Below the pieces are notes generated by a model, which saw only the letters and a list, made by a program, of their open reading frames with translations, was not told the DNA's origin and did no database searches. Below, piece by piece: positions 1-9,566 of a stretch of 64,000 nucleotides of DNA. The translations under genes were made by a program, and so were the position numbers. The DNA comes from Limisoma sp963601185 (GTDB taxonomy: Bacteria > Bacteroidota > Bacteroidia > Bacteroidales > Muribaculaceae), in NCBI GenBank assembly GCA_963601185.1, contig CAVCEE010000009.1, positions 41,723-105,722 on the forward strand. The letters run 5' to 3'. How positions within the stretch are numbered: position 1 is the first letter of the stretch; the number at the start of each line of letters is the position of its first letter.

Positions 1-395
1 TTGCGCACAACGTAGACAGCAGCATCTTCGTTTTGCTCCTCTACGCCCACTTCTTCAATCTTCTCCATAAAGATTTTTGCGCTGCCGTCAAGAATCGGCA
101 CCTCAGGACCGTTGATTTCAATCAAGCAGTTGTCGACATTCGAAGCATAGAGCGCAGCCATTGCGTGCTCTATCGTTGACACTTTCAAATCGCCGGAAGC
201 GATTACTGTTCCACGACAAGTTTCTACCACATTCTCGGCAACAGCCTCAATAGGAGCCGCACCCACAACGTCTACGCGGAGGAATTTACGACCGAAATTG
301 TCAGGAGCCGGCTTGAATGTAGCCTCAATCTCCTTGCCTGTGTGCAAGCCCTTGCCTTTAACGGTAAATGCTTGTTTTAACGTGCACTGTTTCAT
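1..395 (-). CDS. lpxC: LpxC, UDP-3-O-acyl-N-acetylglucosamine deacetylase (N-terminal part, cut by window edge)
   Basis: The first 131 residues of LpxC, the zinc deacetylase that commits UDP-acyl-GlcNAc to lipid A synthesis in the cytoplasm. Seen: an N-terminal VKGKGLHTGKE stretch typical of the family, TCRGTVI, and the TIEHAMAAL motif (Glu76-His77) that carries a zinc ligand. The ATG at 393-395 lies 9 bases behind the lpxD stop, so lpxD and lpxC are cotranscribed. In Bacteroidota LpxC is usually fused to FabZ (3-hydroxyacyl-ACP dehydratase). That part would lie to the left of the window, so the fusion is expected from the family and not seen here. Confidence 0.93.
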   Translation of the reverse strand, partial: MKQCTLKQAFTVKGKGLHTGKEIEATFKPAPDNFGRKFLRVDVVGAAPIEAVAENVVETCRGTVIASGDLKVSTIEHAMAALYASNVDNCLIEINGPEVPILDGSAKIFMEKIEEVGVEEQNEDAAVYVVR

Positions 396-404
396 ATAGG
401 ATAA

Positions 405-1445
405 TTATTTTTTATTGTCTTTTAAATTCTGTATTTCTTTCTTCAGCGACCGGATGTCGGACAGCATCTCGCCCAAACGGCGGCGATATGCGGCCTCGCG
501 CATAAACTCGCGCGCCTCAACTGCCGGATAGCCCAACAGCACATTGCCGTCGCCGATTCGCGAGTGGAGTCCCGACTGCGCGCCCACCTGGTTGCGGTCG
601 CCAATCTTGATGTGTCCAGCGATGCCCACCTGTCCGCCAATCATATTCTGCTTGCCGATTTTGGCAGAGCCGGCAATACCAGTCTGCGCTGCGATAACGG
701 TGTTTTCACCGATTTCCACGTTGTGCGCCACCTGGATAAGGTTGTCGAGTTTCACGCCCTGACCGACAAGCGTAGAGCCCATCGTAGCGCGGTCAACCGT
801 GGTGTTTGAACCGATTTCCACATTGTCGGCGATAACCACATTGCCAATCTGCGCTATCTTCATATAACTACCGTCCTTCTGCGGAGCGAAACCGAAGCCG
901 TCACTGCCGACAACAACGCCCGAATGGAGGATACAATTGCTGCCGATTACGCATCCGTGGTAAATCTTCACGCCCGGCATCAGCACAGTGTTGTCGCCAA
1001 CCGTAACGCCGTCACCCACATAGCACTGCGGATAGATTTTTACGTTTTTGCCTATTTTAGCACCTTTTCCCAAATAGGAGAACGCCCCCAGATAAAGACC
1101 TTCGGGCAATACCACGTCGTCAGCCACAAACACCGGTTGCTCTATGCCCACCTTCTCCGGCTCGGAAGCCTTGACCAAGTTGAGCAATGACGCGATAGTG
1201 GCGTACGGGTCATCGACCTTTACCAATGTAGGCTTCACTGGCTGCTCAGGTACAAAGTCCTTTCTTACCAGCAAGACAGAGGCTTGGGTCGAGTAGACGA
1301 AATGAGTATATTTAGGGTTAGCCAAAAAAGACAAAGAGCCTTCCTGTGCCTCTTCGATTTTAGAATATGTCGAGATTTTTACGGAGTCGTCTCCTTCAAT
1401 CTCACCATTGACAATTGCTGCCAATTGCGCTGCTGTTATTTCCAT
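405..1445 (-). CDS. lpxD: LpxD, UDP-3-O-acylglucosamine N-acyltransferase
   Basis: Transfers a 3-hydroxyacyl chain from acyl-ACP to the free amine made by LpxC, the next step of lipid A synthesis. The 346-residue protein has an N-terminal uridine-binding domain (MEITAAQLA to about residue 100), then many left-handed beta-helix hexapeptide repeats. It contains the conserved GSDGFGFAP segment and LIQVAHNV with the expected catalytic histidine, and ends in a charged helix. I take the ATG at 1445: ten further codons upstream are open but add a non-conserved MHICYCK leader, and MEITAAQ is the family-like start. First gene of the lpxD-lpxC pair. Confidence 0.93.
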   Translation of the reverse strand: MEITAAQLAAIVNGEIEGDDSVKISTYSKIEEAQEGSLSFLANPKYTHFVYSTQASVLLVRKDFVPEQPVKPTLVKVDDPYATIASLLNLVKASEPEKVGIEQPVFVADDVVLPEGLYLGAFSYLGKGAKIGKNVKIYPQCYVGDGVTVGDNTVLMPGVKIYHGCVIGSNCILHSGVVVGSDGFGFAPQKDGSYMKIAQIGNVVIADNVEIGSNTTVDRATMGSTLVGQGVKLDNLIQVAHNVEIGENTVIAAQTGIAGSAKIGKQNMIGGQVGIAGHIKIGDRNQVGAQSGLHSRIGDGNVLLGYPAVEAREFMREAAYRRRLGEMLSDIRSLKKEIQNLKDNKK

Positions 1446-1472
1446 TAAAACTGTTTTACAATAACAAATGTG

Positions 1473-1480
1473 CAAATTTA
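1473..1480 (-). promoter_or_regulatory. Possible -7 box for lpxD-lpxC
   Basis: On the minus strand this reads TAAATTTG, an exact match to the Bacteroides -7 consensus TAnnTTTG. It lies 28 bases before the lpxD ATG. No TTTG is visible at the right distance upstream, so only half of the promoter is supported. Confidence 0.35.
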
Positions 1481-1594
1481 CTCATTTTTATCATTAATCT
1501 TAGATTTTCAAATGGATATTCTATGATTTGTGCACATTCGACCTCTTTTGTGCATTTTTTTGAGACAAGATTAAGCAAAGTCAGTTTTTTTGAT

Positions 1595-1623
1595 TAAATT
1601 TGCAACCTATATGTAAAGTTGCA
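1595..1623 (+). promoter_or_regulatory. Possible -7 box and small leader hairpin for serine palmitoyltransferase gene
   Basis: TAAATTTG at 1595-1602 matches the Bacteroides -7 consensus. No good -33 TTTG is seen at the right distance. TGCAAC (1601-1606) and GTTGCA (1618-1623) form a 6-bp inverted repeat around the expected start of transcription. Confidence 0.3.
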
Positions 1624-1665
1624 TATGGATAGTTTATATAAACAATAAAATTAACCCCATAAACT

Positions 1666-2853
1666 ATGAAGCTATTACAGGCGAAATTGGCAAAATACGA
1701 CGCTCCCCAAAAAGCCAAAGCGGCAGGGGTCTACCCTTATTTCCGCAAGATTGAAAGCGAGCAAGATACCGAGGTTCTCATCGACGGCAAGAAAGTGCTT
1801 ATGTTCGGTTCAAACAGTTACCTCGGCCTCACCAATCACCCAAAAGTCATCGAAGCAGCAGTTGCTGCAACAAAGAAGTATGGCACAGGATGTGCCGGTT
1901 CACGATTCCTTAACGGCACTCTTGACATCCACGTTGCCTTGGAAAACAGATTGGCTAAATTCGTTGGCAAGGACGAAGCCATCATCTACTCAACAGGGTT
2001 TCAGGTAAACCTGGGTGTTGCATCCTGCTTGACTGGTCGTGAAGACTATATTCTTTGGGACGAACTCGACCACGCTTCCATCATTGAAGGTTGCCGTCTT
2101 TCTCCGACAAAGAAAATCAAATACAAGCACAACGATATGCAGAGCCTCGAAGAGAAACTGCAAATGTGCGACCCTGACAAAATCAAGTTGATTATCACCG
2201 ACGGCGTGTTCTCAATGGAAGGCGACGTTGCAAAATTGCCTCAGATTGTTGAGTTGGCGAAGAAATACAACGCAGCGGTATACGTTGACGAAGCACACGG
2301 CATCGGCGTGTTCGGCAATCAAGGACGCGGCACATGCGACCATTTCGGCGTAACCAAGGACGTTGACTTGATTATGGGCACATTCAGCAAATCGTTTGCA
2401 GCCCTCGGCGGTTTCATTGCTACCGACTCGGTTACAGCCAACTACCTCCGTCACAACTCTCGCTCATACATCTTCAGTGCAAGTATCACTCCTGCCTCAA
2501 CAGCAGCGGTAAATGCAGCACTCGACATTATGGAAAGCGAGCCTGAGCGCATCGAGCACCTCTGGAAGGTTACCAACTATGCACTCGACGGCTTCCGCAA
2601 CATCGGCTGCGAGATTGGTCACACTTCAACACCAATCATTCCGTTGTTCATCCGCGACAACGACAAGACATTCGCCGTTACACGCGACTTGCTTGAGGAA
2701 GGCATCTTCGTCAACCCTGTCGTTTCGCCGGCAGTACCTTCGCAGGACACTCTCATCCGCTTCAGCCTGATGGCTACTCACACCATCGAGCAGGTTGACC
2801 GTGCTCTCGAAAGCATCCAGAAAGTATTCAAGAAATACGATATCATCAAATAA
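1666..2853 (+). CDS. spt: Serine palmitoyltransferase (alpha-oxoamine synthase family)
   Basis: PLP enzyme that condenses serine with a fatty acyl-CoA to 3-ketosphinganine, the first step of the sphingolipid synthesis characteristic of Bacteroidales. The 395-residue protein shows the complete aminotransferase fold: GSNSYLGL at 48-55, GTGCAGSR at 73-80, DHASI with the stacking His136, DEAHG at 208-212 and the PLP lysine Lys242 in GTFSKSFAALGG. Other members of the family (KBL, 8-amino-7-oxononanoate synthase) are close. The SPT call rests on overall resemblance to the Bacteroides enzyme and on the absence of neighbouring biotin or threonine-catabolism genes. It is a single gene followed by a strong terminator. 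Confidence 0.85.
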   Translation: MKLLQAKLAKYDAPQKAKAAGVYPYFRKIESEQDTEVLIDGKKVLMFGSNSYLGLTNHPKVIEAAVAATKKYGTGCAGSRFLNGTLDIHVALENRLAKFVGKDEAIIYSTGFQVNLGVASCLTGREDYILWDELDHASIIEGCRLSPTKKIKYKHNDMQSLEEKLQMCDPDKIKLIITDGVFSMEGDVAKLPQIVELAKKYNAAVYVDEAHGIGVFGNQGRGTCDHFGVTKDVDLIMGTFSKSFAALGGFIATDSVTANYLRHNSRSYIFSASITPASTAAVNAALDIMESEPERIEHLWKVTNYALDGFRNIGCEIGHTSTPIIPLFIRDNDKTFAVTRDLLEEGIFVNPVVSPAVPSQDTLIRFSLMATHTIEQVDRALESIQKVFKKYDIIK

Positions 2854-2870
2854 GCACCGACTGCTTATAA

Positions 2871-2909
2871 CGAAAAGAGGCGAAATCCATTGGACTTCGC
2901 CTCTTTTCG
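2871..2909. terminator. Bidirectional terminator between spt and trxA
   Basis: A perfect 14-bp stem (CGAAAAGAGGCGAA at 2871-2884 against 2896-2909) with a loop that can pair three more bases. The A-rich 5' arm and T-rich 3' arm allow it to stop transcription from both convergent genes. Confidence 0.85.
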
Positions 2910-2930
2910 TTTCTCGATGTTACCGCACAA

Positions 2931-3245
2931 CTACTTGTTAGCCTCAATTAAGGCAACAAGTTGATCTTTCTTTACAGTGCCCGACTTGCGTGCAATTTCC
3001 TTGCCGTCCTTCACGAAAACGATTGTCGGGATTGCCATAATGCCAAACTTGGCAGCAACCTCAACATTTTCCTCCACATCGCATTTGCGCACGTCGACAA
3101 CGCCGTCGTATTCCGCAGCCAACTCGTCGACAACAGGCGACATCTTCTTGCATGGACCGCACCATTCCGCCCAAAAATCGATAACAATCAGATTCTTTTG
3201 AGCAAGCAGTTGCTCCATTTCATTGTCGGTAAATTCTTTTGCCAT
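2931..3245 (-). CDS. trxA: Thioredoxin
   Basis: Cytoplasmic dithiol oxidoreductase of 104 residues, the normal length for thioredoxin 1. The active site WCGPC is at 28-32 (Cys29, Cys32), the cis-proline segment is AIPTIVF, and no signal peptide is present. It starts 23 bases after the dnaE stop, so it is probably read from the dnaE transcript. The pairing of dnaE with a thioredoxin gene is an adjacency I see here. I infer no functional link beyond general reducing supply, for instance to ribonucleotide reductase. Confidence 0.95.
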   Translation of the reverse strand: MAKEFTDNEMEQLLAQKNLIVIDFWAEWCGPCKKMSPVVDELAAEYDGVVDVRKCDVEENVEVAAKFGIMAIPTIVFVKDGKEIARKSGTVKKDQLVALIEANK

Positions 3246-3268
3246 AATTTCTTTATTTCAGTTTTTGA

Positions 3269-6200
3269 TTAATTTTTCTTGTCTCTTGATATTTCATACT
3301 TAATGCCAAGGTCGTCCAACTGCATAATCAAGTTCTTGGTAAGATGCAGTTTTCGCTCCGATGCCATTGAGAAAGCACGGTTGTGATGCTCGTTCATAAT
3401 TGAGATGCTCAACGGAGTGGCATCGTCGTCTTTCACCAGATTCTCATCGAGAAGCGTCGTCAACGAATCCGTTTCCAAATCCTTCTCCGTCACATTCAAA
3501 GTGATTCCCTTGATTACACGTCCGTGGATTTCGTCGAGCAACTGCACATTCTTGATTGTCAGGTACGACTTGTCATTGTACTTGCCTTTGCGGTAGCCGT
3601 AGGTCACGAGTATAGCATTGCCCTTTATTCCGTACTTGTTGTAGTTGATGTAGTCTTGATCGAACAGACGGATTTCCGCCGAGCCTGTGTAGTCCTCTAT
3701 TTTGATGATGCCGAACTGTGTGCCGCGCTTCGATGTCAGGTTTTTCACCTCAACAACAAGTCCACCGACTGTATATTCCGCATCCGGGTTCTGCTCCTCC
3801 GAGCCGAAGTCTTTCGCCTTAACCGAGCAACCGAAAGTCAACTCCAGATAATAGTTGTCCAACGGATGAGCCGACAAGTACATACCTACAAGTTCTTTTT
3901 CGTAGTTCAGACGCTCGATGTCAGGCCACAATTCGCGGCAAGGCATTTCCGGCTTCGCCGTCTCGATTTCCTCGCAGTCGCCAAACAGGGAATTGACCTG
4001 GTTGGCCTTGCTCGTCTGATACATCTGCCCGTAGCGTATCAAAGCCTCGCTGAACGACGGGTTGGAGTCGTCGGCCTTGAAATCTTCGCGCCTTACGCCC
4101 TCAAAGCAGTCAAACGCGCCCGAAAGAGCCAAGTTGTCGAGCACCTTTCGGTTGCACATACTGAGGTTGATGCGCTCCACAAGATCGAAAATCGACTTGA
4201 ACTCGCCATGAGCAGCGCGCTCGTCGAGAATTGCCTGCACAGCATTGACACCTACGCCCTTTATTCCGGCAAGTCCGAAACGGATCTCGCCGGCTTTGTT
4301 CACGCTGAACTTAGCGCGACTTTCATTTACGTCCGGACCTTTCACCTTGACTTTCATCGCCTTGCACTCGTCCATAAACTTGGTCATCTTGGTGATGTCG
4401 TTCAGGTTGCGGCTAAGCACGGCAGCCATATATTCCGGCGGATAGTTTGCCTTGAGATATGCCGTTTGGAAAGCCACCCAACTGTAGCAGGTGGCGTGGC
4501 TCTTGTTGAATGCATACGATGCAAACTTCTCCCAGTCTGCCCAAATCTTCTCAAGCACCTTTTCTTCATAACCGTTTGCCTTTCCGCCGTTGATAAACAA
4601 CGGTTTCAGTTCAGCCAGTTTGGCGAAGATTTTCTTACCCATCGCCTTGCGCAGACCGTCGGACTGACCGCGCGTGAAGTTAGCCAACAAGCGAGACAGA
4701 AGCATGACCTGCTCCTGATAAACCGTAATGCCATAGGTGTCCTTCAAATACTTCTCCATCACGGGGATATCGTATTCAATCGGTTCAATTCCCTTCTTTC
4801 GGGCGATGAACTGAGGGATATACTCCATTGGTCCCGGACGGTAGAGGGCATTCATGGCAATCAAGTCCTCGAATGTTGACGGATGAAGTTCGCGGAGATA
4901 CTTCTGCATACCGGTCGATTCAAATTGGAACGTGCCGGTAGTGCGTCCCTCGCAATAAAGTTCGTAGGTCTTTGGGTCGTCGATAGGGATATTGTCGATG
5001 TCCACCTCTATGCCCCATCGCTCTTTGATATTGCTTAATGCTTCCTGAATGATTGAAAGAGTTTTCAATCCCAAGAAGTCCATCTTAATCAAGCCGGTAG
5101 ACTCGATTACCGAGCCTTCATATTGGGTGACGAGCACCTTTTCGCCGTCCTTGTCGGTAGCCGTAGCGACAGGCACCCAGTCGGTGATGTCGTCGCGACC
5201 GATAATCACACCGCAGGCATGCACGCCAGTGTTGCGCACGTTGCCTTCAAGTGCCAACGCATACTTCAGCGTTTCCCTTACCATCGGCTCGCCGTAACTC
5301 AACTCGTGTTGCAGTTCCGGCACATACTGATAGCAGTTTTTCAGATTGACTTTCGGGGCTTTGCCGTCGACCTCAGGCAACTTGTCGGGAATCAGTTTGG
5401 TAAGACGGTCGCTCTCCGACAGAGGCAACCGGGTGACACGCGCCACGTCCTTGATAGCCGACTTTGCCGCCATCGTGCCATAGGTGATGATATGCGCCAC
5501 CTTTTCTGCGCCATACTTTGCCGTTACATACCTCAACACCTCCGCACGGCCATCGTCATCGAAGTCGATATCGATATCAGGCAAAGATATACGGTCCGGG
5601 TTAAGGAAACGTTCAAACAGCAAGTCGTACTTGATAGGGTCAATCTGCGTGATGCCCAAGCAATACGCCACAGCAGATCCGGCGGCAGAGCCACGACCCG
5701 GTCCTACCGACACGCCAATTTTGCGCGCCGCGCCAATGAAGTCCTGCACAATAAGGAAGTAGCCAGGGAAACCCATATTCTTGATTGTCTCAAGTTCGAA
5801 GTCGATACGCTCACGTTGCTCCTCCGTCAAGTCCTTGCCCCAACGCTTTTCGGCACCCACATACACCAGATGCCGCAGATAATCGTTGTTGTCGACAAAC
5901 CCCTCTGGCAGAGGGAAGTTCGGCAAAATAGGGTCGTGGTTGATGGAGTAACGCTCCACCTTGCTCAGCACCTCAAGCGTGTTTGACAACGCATCCGGCA
6001 CATCGGCAAACAGTTCGTTCATCTCCTCCTGCGTCTTCATCCATTCCTGCTTGGTGTAGAGCATTCGCTTCTCGTCGTCGAGATATGTAGCCGTCGACAC
6101 GCAGATTAATCGGTCGTGCGCCTCGGCATCCTCCTCGTTGACGAAATGCACGTCGTTGGTGCAGACAAGTTTGATGTTGTGCTTCTGCGCCATCTCAATG

Positions 6201-6919
6201 AGCACCTTGTTCACCTCCTGCTGGAGCGGATATGCCTCATGGTTGGCACGCGGCACGGTAGCCTTGTGTCGCTGGAGTTCGAGATAATAGTCATCGCCAA
6301 ACAGTTCCTTAAACCAAAGAATAGCCTTCTCCGCCTCATCGATGCGCCCTGCCGTAATCAGTTTGGGCACCTCGCCACCGAGACACGCTGAACATACAAT
6401 CAAGTCTTCGTGATACAGTTTCAGTTGAGCCTTGTCGGTGCGCGGATGGAAATAATAGCCGTCGGTCCAGGCATTCGACACCAGTTTGATTAGGTTATGG
6501 TAGCCGTGCTCGTTTTTGGCAAGCACAATCAGGTGATAACCCTTGTCCTGCTTGTCACCGCGATCCTTCATATCGTTTTTGGCGACATACATCTCGCAGC
6601 CGATAATCGGCACAAAAATCTTGCTTTGCGCCTCAGCCAACGCCTTTTCGGCTTCAGCCATAGCCTCACTGTCAACCGTCTCAGCCTCCTTCAGTTCGGC
6701 AATCTGCTTCTTCAGTTGCTTGATTTCGCCGTCAGCATCGGAATTTTTCTTCTTCACATAGTCTGTGAGTTCCTTGATGCCAAACATATTGCCGTGGTCG
6801 GTCAGCGCAATGCCGCGCATTCCGTTGGCAATGGCCTTGTCGACCAGAGCCTTTACCGATGCCTGACCGTCGAGGACCGAATATTGTGAGTGGACGTGTA
6901 GATGTACGAATGGTTGCAT
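3269..6919 (-). CDS. dnaE: DNA polymerase III alpha subunit
   Basis: Replicative DNA polymerase catalytic subunit, 1216 residues. Seen in order: PHP domain with metal-binding HLHVHSQYS (7-15) and LTDHGNM (39-45), then a charged coiled-coil insertion at about 52-103 before PIIGCEMYVA. The polymerase follows, with PGRGSAAGS (407-415) and the catalytic-acid motif PDIDIDFDD (447-455), then helix-hairpin-helix and OB-fold regions towards the C terminus. The PHP histidines look intact, so residual metal-dependent exonuclease activity is possible. The insertion is long compared with the Escherichia coli protein; I recall similar ones in Bacteroidota. Its stop is followed after 23 bases by trxA. Confidence 0.97.
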   Translation of the reverse strand: MQPFVHLHVHSQYSVLDGQASVKALVDKAIANGMRGIALTDHGNMFGIKELTDYVKKKNSDADGEIKQLKKQIAELKEAETVDSEAMAEAEKALAEAQSKIFVPIIGCEMYVAKNDMKDRGDKQDKGYHLIVLAKNEHGYHNLIKLVSNAWTDGYYFHPRTDKAQLKLYHEDLIVCSACLGGEVPKLITAGRIDEAEKAILWFKELFGDDYYLELQRHKATVPRANHEAYPLQQEVNKVLIEMAQKHNIKLVCTNDVHFVNEEDAEAHDRLICVSTATYLDDEKRMLYTKQEWMKTQEEMNELFADVPDALSNTLEVLSKVERYSINHDPILPNFPLPEGFVDNNDYLRHLVYVGAEKRWGKDLTEEQRERIDFELETIKNMGFPGYFLIVQDFIGAARKIGVSVGPGRGSAAGSAVAYCLGITQIDPIKYDLLFERFLNPDRISLPDIDIDFDDDGRAEVLRYVTAKYGAEKVAHIITYGTMAAKSAIKDVARVTRLPLSESDRLTKLIPDKLPEVDGKAPKVNLKNCYQYVPELQHELSYGEPMVRETLKYALALEGNVRNTGVHACGVIIGRDDITDWVPVATATDKDGEKVLVTQYEGSVIESTGLIKMDFLGLKTLSIIQEALSNIKERWGIEVDIDNIPIDDPKTYELYCEGRTTGTFQFESTGMQKYLRELHPSTFEDLIAMNALYRPGPMEYIPQFIARKKGIEPIEYDIPVMEKYLKDTYGITVYQEQVMLLSRLLANFTRGQSDGLRKAMGKKIFAKLAELKPLFINGGKANGYEEKVLEKIWADWEKFASYAFNKSHATCYSWVAFQTAYLKANYPPEYMAAVLSRNLNDITKMTKFMDECKAMKVKVKGPDVNESRAKFSVNKAGEIRFGLAGIKGVGVNAVQAILDERAAHGEFKSIFDLVERINLSMCNRKVLDNLALSGAFDCFEGVRREDFKADDSNPSFSEALIRYGQMYQTSKANQVNSLFGDCEEIETAKPEMPCRELWPDIERLNYEKELVGMYLSAHPLDNYYLELTFGCSVKAKDFGSEEQNPDAEYTVGGLVVEVKNLTSKRGTQFGIIKIEDYTGSAEIRLFDQDYINYNKYGIKGNAILVTYGYRKGKYNDKSYLTIKNVQLLDEIHGRVIKGITLNVTEKDLETDSLTTLLDENLVKDDDATPLSISIMNEHHNRAFSMASERKLHLTKNLIMQLDDLGIKYEISRDKKN

Positions 6920-6938
6920 ATTGTTCTATTTGGAAGTG

Positions 6939-6969
6939 TAAAGGTAGTAATTCAAATCGGCATAGTAAA
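6939..6969 (-). promoter_or_regulatory. Weak promoter candidate for dnaE-trxA
   Basis: On the minus strand TTTA, 19 bases, TACCTTTA: both boxes have the Bacteroides spacing but each ends in A where the consensus has G. The box lies about 20 bases before the dnaE ATG, the expected position. Confidence 0.25.
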
Positions 6970-7103
6970 CACCCCCGCACCCCTTATTCGGATTTTAACC
7001 TTTGTTTAGTCGCTTGCGCCAACCCCAAAATCAGCGTGCCGACAGTGATTGATTATGCATAAGTACAATATATTTTGTATTTTCGCATAAAATTTGAAAT
7101 ATT

Positions 7104-9566
7104 GTGATTTATCCGCAGAATTTAGAGTCAAAAATCGGTTTTGACATCGTCAGAAACATCCTGGCGTCAAAGTGCAGCAATCCCTTGGGCAAAGGCGAAT
7201 GCGAGGCTATGGCTTTTTCCAACAATTACCGGCAAGTTGTCAAACTGCTGACCGAGACCAACGAATATCTTTCCATCATCAAGTCGACCAACGACTTTCC
7301 AAACGGCCCGGTCTACGACCTTAGAGAATCGCTCCTGAGAATCAAAGCCGCAGGCTCTTTCCTCACGGAAGGAGAACTCTTCCAGTTGGGAAAGACAATA
7401 AATTCTGCCGCAGAAATCTGCAACTATTTCAATGACGACAAGAGTGCGGCATATCCTTCACTGAAATCGATTGCCGACTGCCTTATGTGCTTCCCAGAGA
7501 TTGCACGCCACATTGACTCGATTCTCGACAAATTCGGCAACGTAAAGGACAATGCGTCGCCAGAACTCTTTGAACTCCGACGGAAGTTGTTTTCCGTTTC
7601 GAGCAGCGTCAACGGCATGATGCAGCGCGTGATTTCGCGATACAAGCAGAGCGGTATGCTCGACAAGGACTGCACACCGTCAATTCGCGACGGACGACTT
7701 GTAATCCCCGTAGCACCGATGCACAAACGCGCTGTGAAAGGTATCGTGCACGACGAGTCAGCCACCGGCAAGACCTACTTCATCGAGCCGGAAGAAATCG
7801 TCGAGGCAAACAACCAAATACGCGAACTGGAGGCAGACATCCACAAAGAGATTGTGCGCATTCTAATAATGGCGTCCGACATTATCCGCCCTCACCTCTC
7901 CGACCTTGCGGCATTCTACCAAACCATCGGCATCTTCGATTTCATCCGAGCAAAGGCACTGTTTGCCGACGAGATTGACGCAACGATGCCAAGCATCTCG
8001 CACGGACAGGAGATTGAATGGTACAACGCCATCCACCCGGTGCTCTTCATCACACTCAACAAAGTCGGGAAAAAGGTTGTTCCGCTCAGCATCAAGTTGG
8101 ACAACACCAACCACATATTGCTCATTTCCGGACCTAATGCCGGCGGAAAATCGGTATGTCTCAAAACGGTAGGCATTGTGCAGTATATGCTCCAATGCGG
8201 CGTGCTGCCACCAGTCTATTCCAATTCCCATTTTGGCATCTTCGACAACATCTTCATCGACATCGGCGACGAGCAGTCGATTGAAAACGAACTCAGCACC
8301 TACAGTTCTCACCTGTCGAACATGAACTACTTCATGCGCCACTCCAATGCGTCTACCCTCCTACTCATTGACGAGTTTGGCGGCGGCACAGAGCCTCAAA
8401 TCGGCGGTGCTATGGCACAAGCCATACTGAAGCAACTCAACGAGTCTGGTGCATTCGGTGTTATCACGACCCACTATCAGAACCTAAAGAACTATGCCAA
8501 CGAGACTGACGGTATAATCAACGGTGCGATGCTCTACGACCGCAACCTGATGCAACCGCTGTTCCAGTTGTCGATAGGCACTCCGGGCAGTTCGTTTGCC
8601 ATTGAGATTGCACGGAAGATTGGCATTCCGGGCGAGGTGATTTCGTATGCGGAGGAACTCGTGGGCTCGGAATACATCAATATGGACAAATATCTGCTTG
8701 ACATTGCCCGCGACCGCCGCTACTGGCAGAACAAGCGACAAGACATACGCCTGCAGCGCAAGAAACTTGACGAGTTGGTAGAGAAATACGACAACAACAT
8801 AAAGAAACTCATCACCGACCGCCAGTTGATTCTTAAGGAAGCAAAATCGGAAGCCAAGGAGATTTTGTCAAACAGCAATGCCTCTATCGAGAATGCCATC
8901 CACGAAATCAAAAAGGCGCAAGCGGAAAAGGAACGCACCAAGGAGGTGCGCCGGCAGATTGAGGAACTGAAGCATCGCCTGACGGAGGACGGCGGCAACG
9001 ACGCTACCGACAACCGGCTCAAAGAGCTGTCGGCAAAACTGAACCGCCACAAGAAAAACAAGCAGGACAAATCGCAGCCTAAGCCTGTTGAGGTGAAAGA
9101 GACGTTTGAGGTCGGCGACACAGTGACAATCGACGGAAGCAATTCGGTGGGCGTAATCGCCGCAATCGAGGGTAAAAACGCACTTGTAACGATGGGCATC
9201 TTCAAGTCGAAAGTGCCGTTGGACAAACTGAAGAAGACTCTCCGCAAGGCTACCGCCTCGCAGCAGAAATCATCGTTTGTTTCCGCAGCAACGTCCGACA
9301 ATATCCGCAGCAAGCAACTCGAATTCAAGCAGGAGATTGACGTGCGTGGCATGCGTGCCGACGAAGCAATCCAGTCGGTGTCCTACTTCATCGACGATGC
9401 GGTGCAGTTCAATATCAAGCAGGTACGCATACTTCACGGCACCGGTTACGGCATACTACGTCAACGGATTCGCGAATATCTCAACACGTTGAACGATGTC
9501 AAGTCGTTCCGCGACGAACACGTGCAGTTTGGCGGCGCAGGAATCACCGTCGTTGAACTGAATTAG
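7104..9566 (+). CDS. mutS2: MutS2-family ATPase/endonuclease with Smr domain
   Basis: MutS homologue that lacks the mismatch-recognition domain. Members act on branched DNA or, in Bacillus, on collided ribosomes. The 820-residue protein has MutS core helices, the Walker A motif GPNAGGKS at about 342-349, the Walker B region LLLIDEFGGGTEP, a long charged coiled coil (about 530-660), and a C-terminal Smr nuclease domain from about residue 742 (IDVRGMRADEA, then LHGTGYGILR). It starts with GTG, because no ATG is available before the conserved IYPQNLESKIGFD. Its stop codon overlaps the stop of the convergent patatin gene by 4 bases, leaving no room for a terminator. Confidence 0.92.
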   Translation: MIYPQNLESKIGFDIVRNILASKCSNPLGKGECEAMAFSNNYRQVVKLLTETNEYLSIIKSTNDFPNGPVYDLRESLLRIKAAGSFLTEGELFQLGKTINSAAEICNYFNDDKSAAYPSLKSIADCLMCFPEIARHIDSILDKFGNVKDNASPELFELRRKLFSVSSSVNGMMQRVISRYKQSGMLDKDCTPSIRDGRLVIPVAPMHKRAVKGIVHDESATGKTYFIEPEEIVEANNQIRELEADIHKEIVRILIMASDIIRPHLSDLAAFYQTIGIFDFIRAKALFADEIDATMPSISHGQEIEWYNAIHPVLFITLNKVGKKVVPLSIKLDNTNHILLISGPNAGGKSVCLKTVGIVQYMLQCGVLPPVYSNSHFGIFDNIFIDIGDEQSIENELSTYSSHLSNMNYFMRHSNASTLLLIDEFGGGTEPQIGGAMAQAILKQLNESGAFGVITTHYQNLKNYANETDGIINGAMLYDRNLMQPLFQLSIGTPGSSFAIEIARKIGIPGEVISYAEELVGSEYINMDKYLLDIARDRRYWQNKRQDIRLQRKKLDELVEKYDNNIKKLITDRQLILKEAKSEAKEILSNSNASIENAIHEIKKAQAEKERTKEVRRQIEELKHRLTEDGGNDATDNRLKELSAKLNRHKKNKQDKSQPKPVEVKETFEVGDTVTIDGSNSVGVIAAIEGKNALVTMGIFKSKVPLDKLKKTLRKATASQQKSSFVSAATSDNIRSKQLEFKQEIDVRGMRADEAIQSVSYFIDDAVQFNIKQVRILHGTGYGILRQRIREYLNTLNDVKSFRDEHVQFGGAGITVVELN

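Noticed and set aside
3524..4879. Long plus-strand open frame of 451 codons opposite dnaE
   Set aside because: It is antisense to conserved DnaE codons, has no recognisable domain, and its composition follows from the dnaE codon usage.
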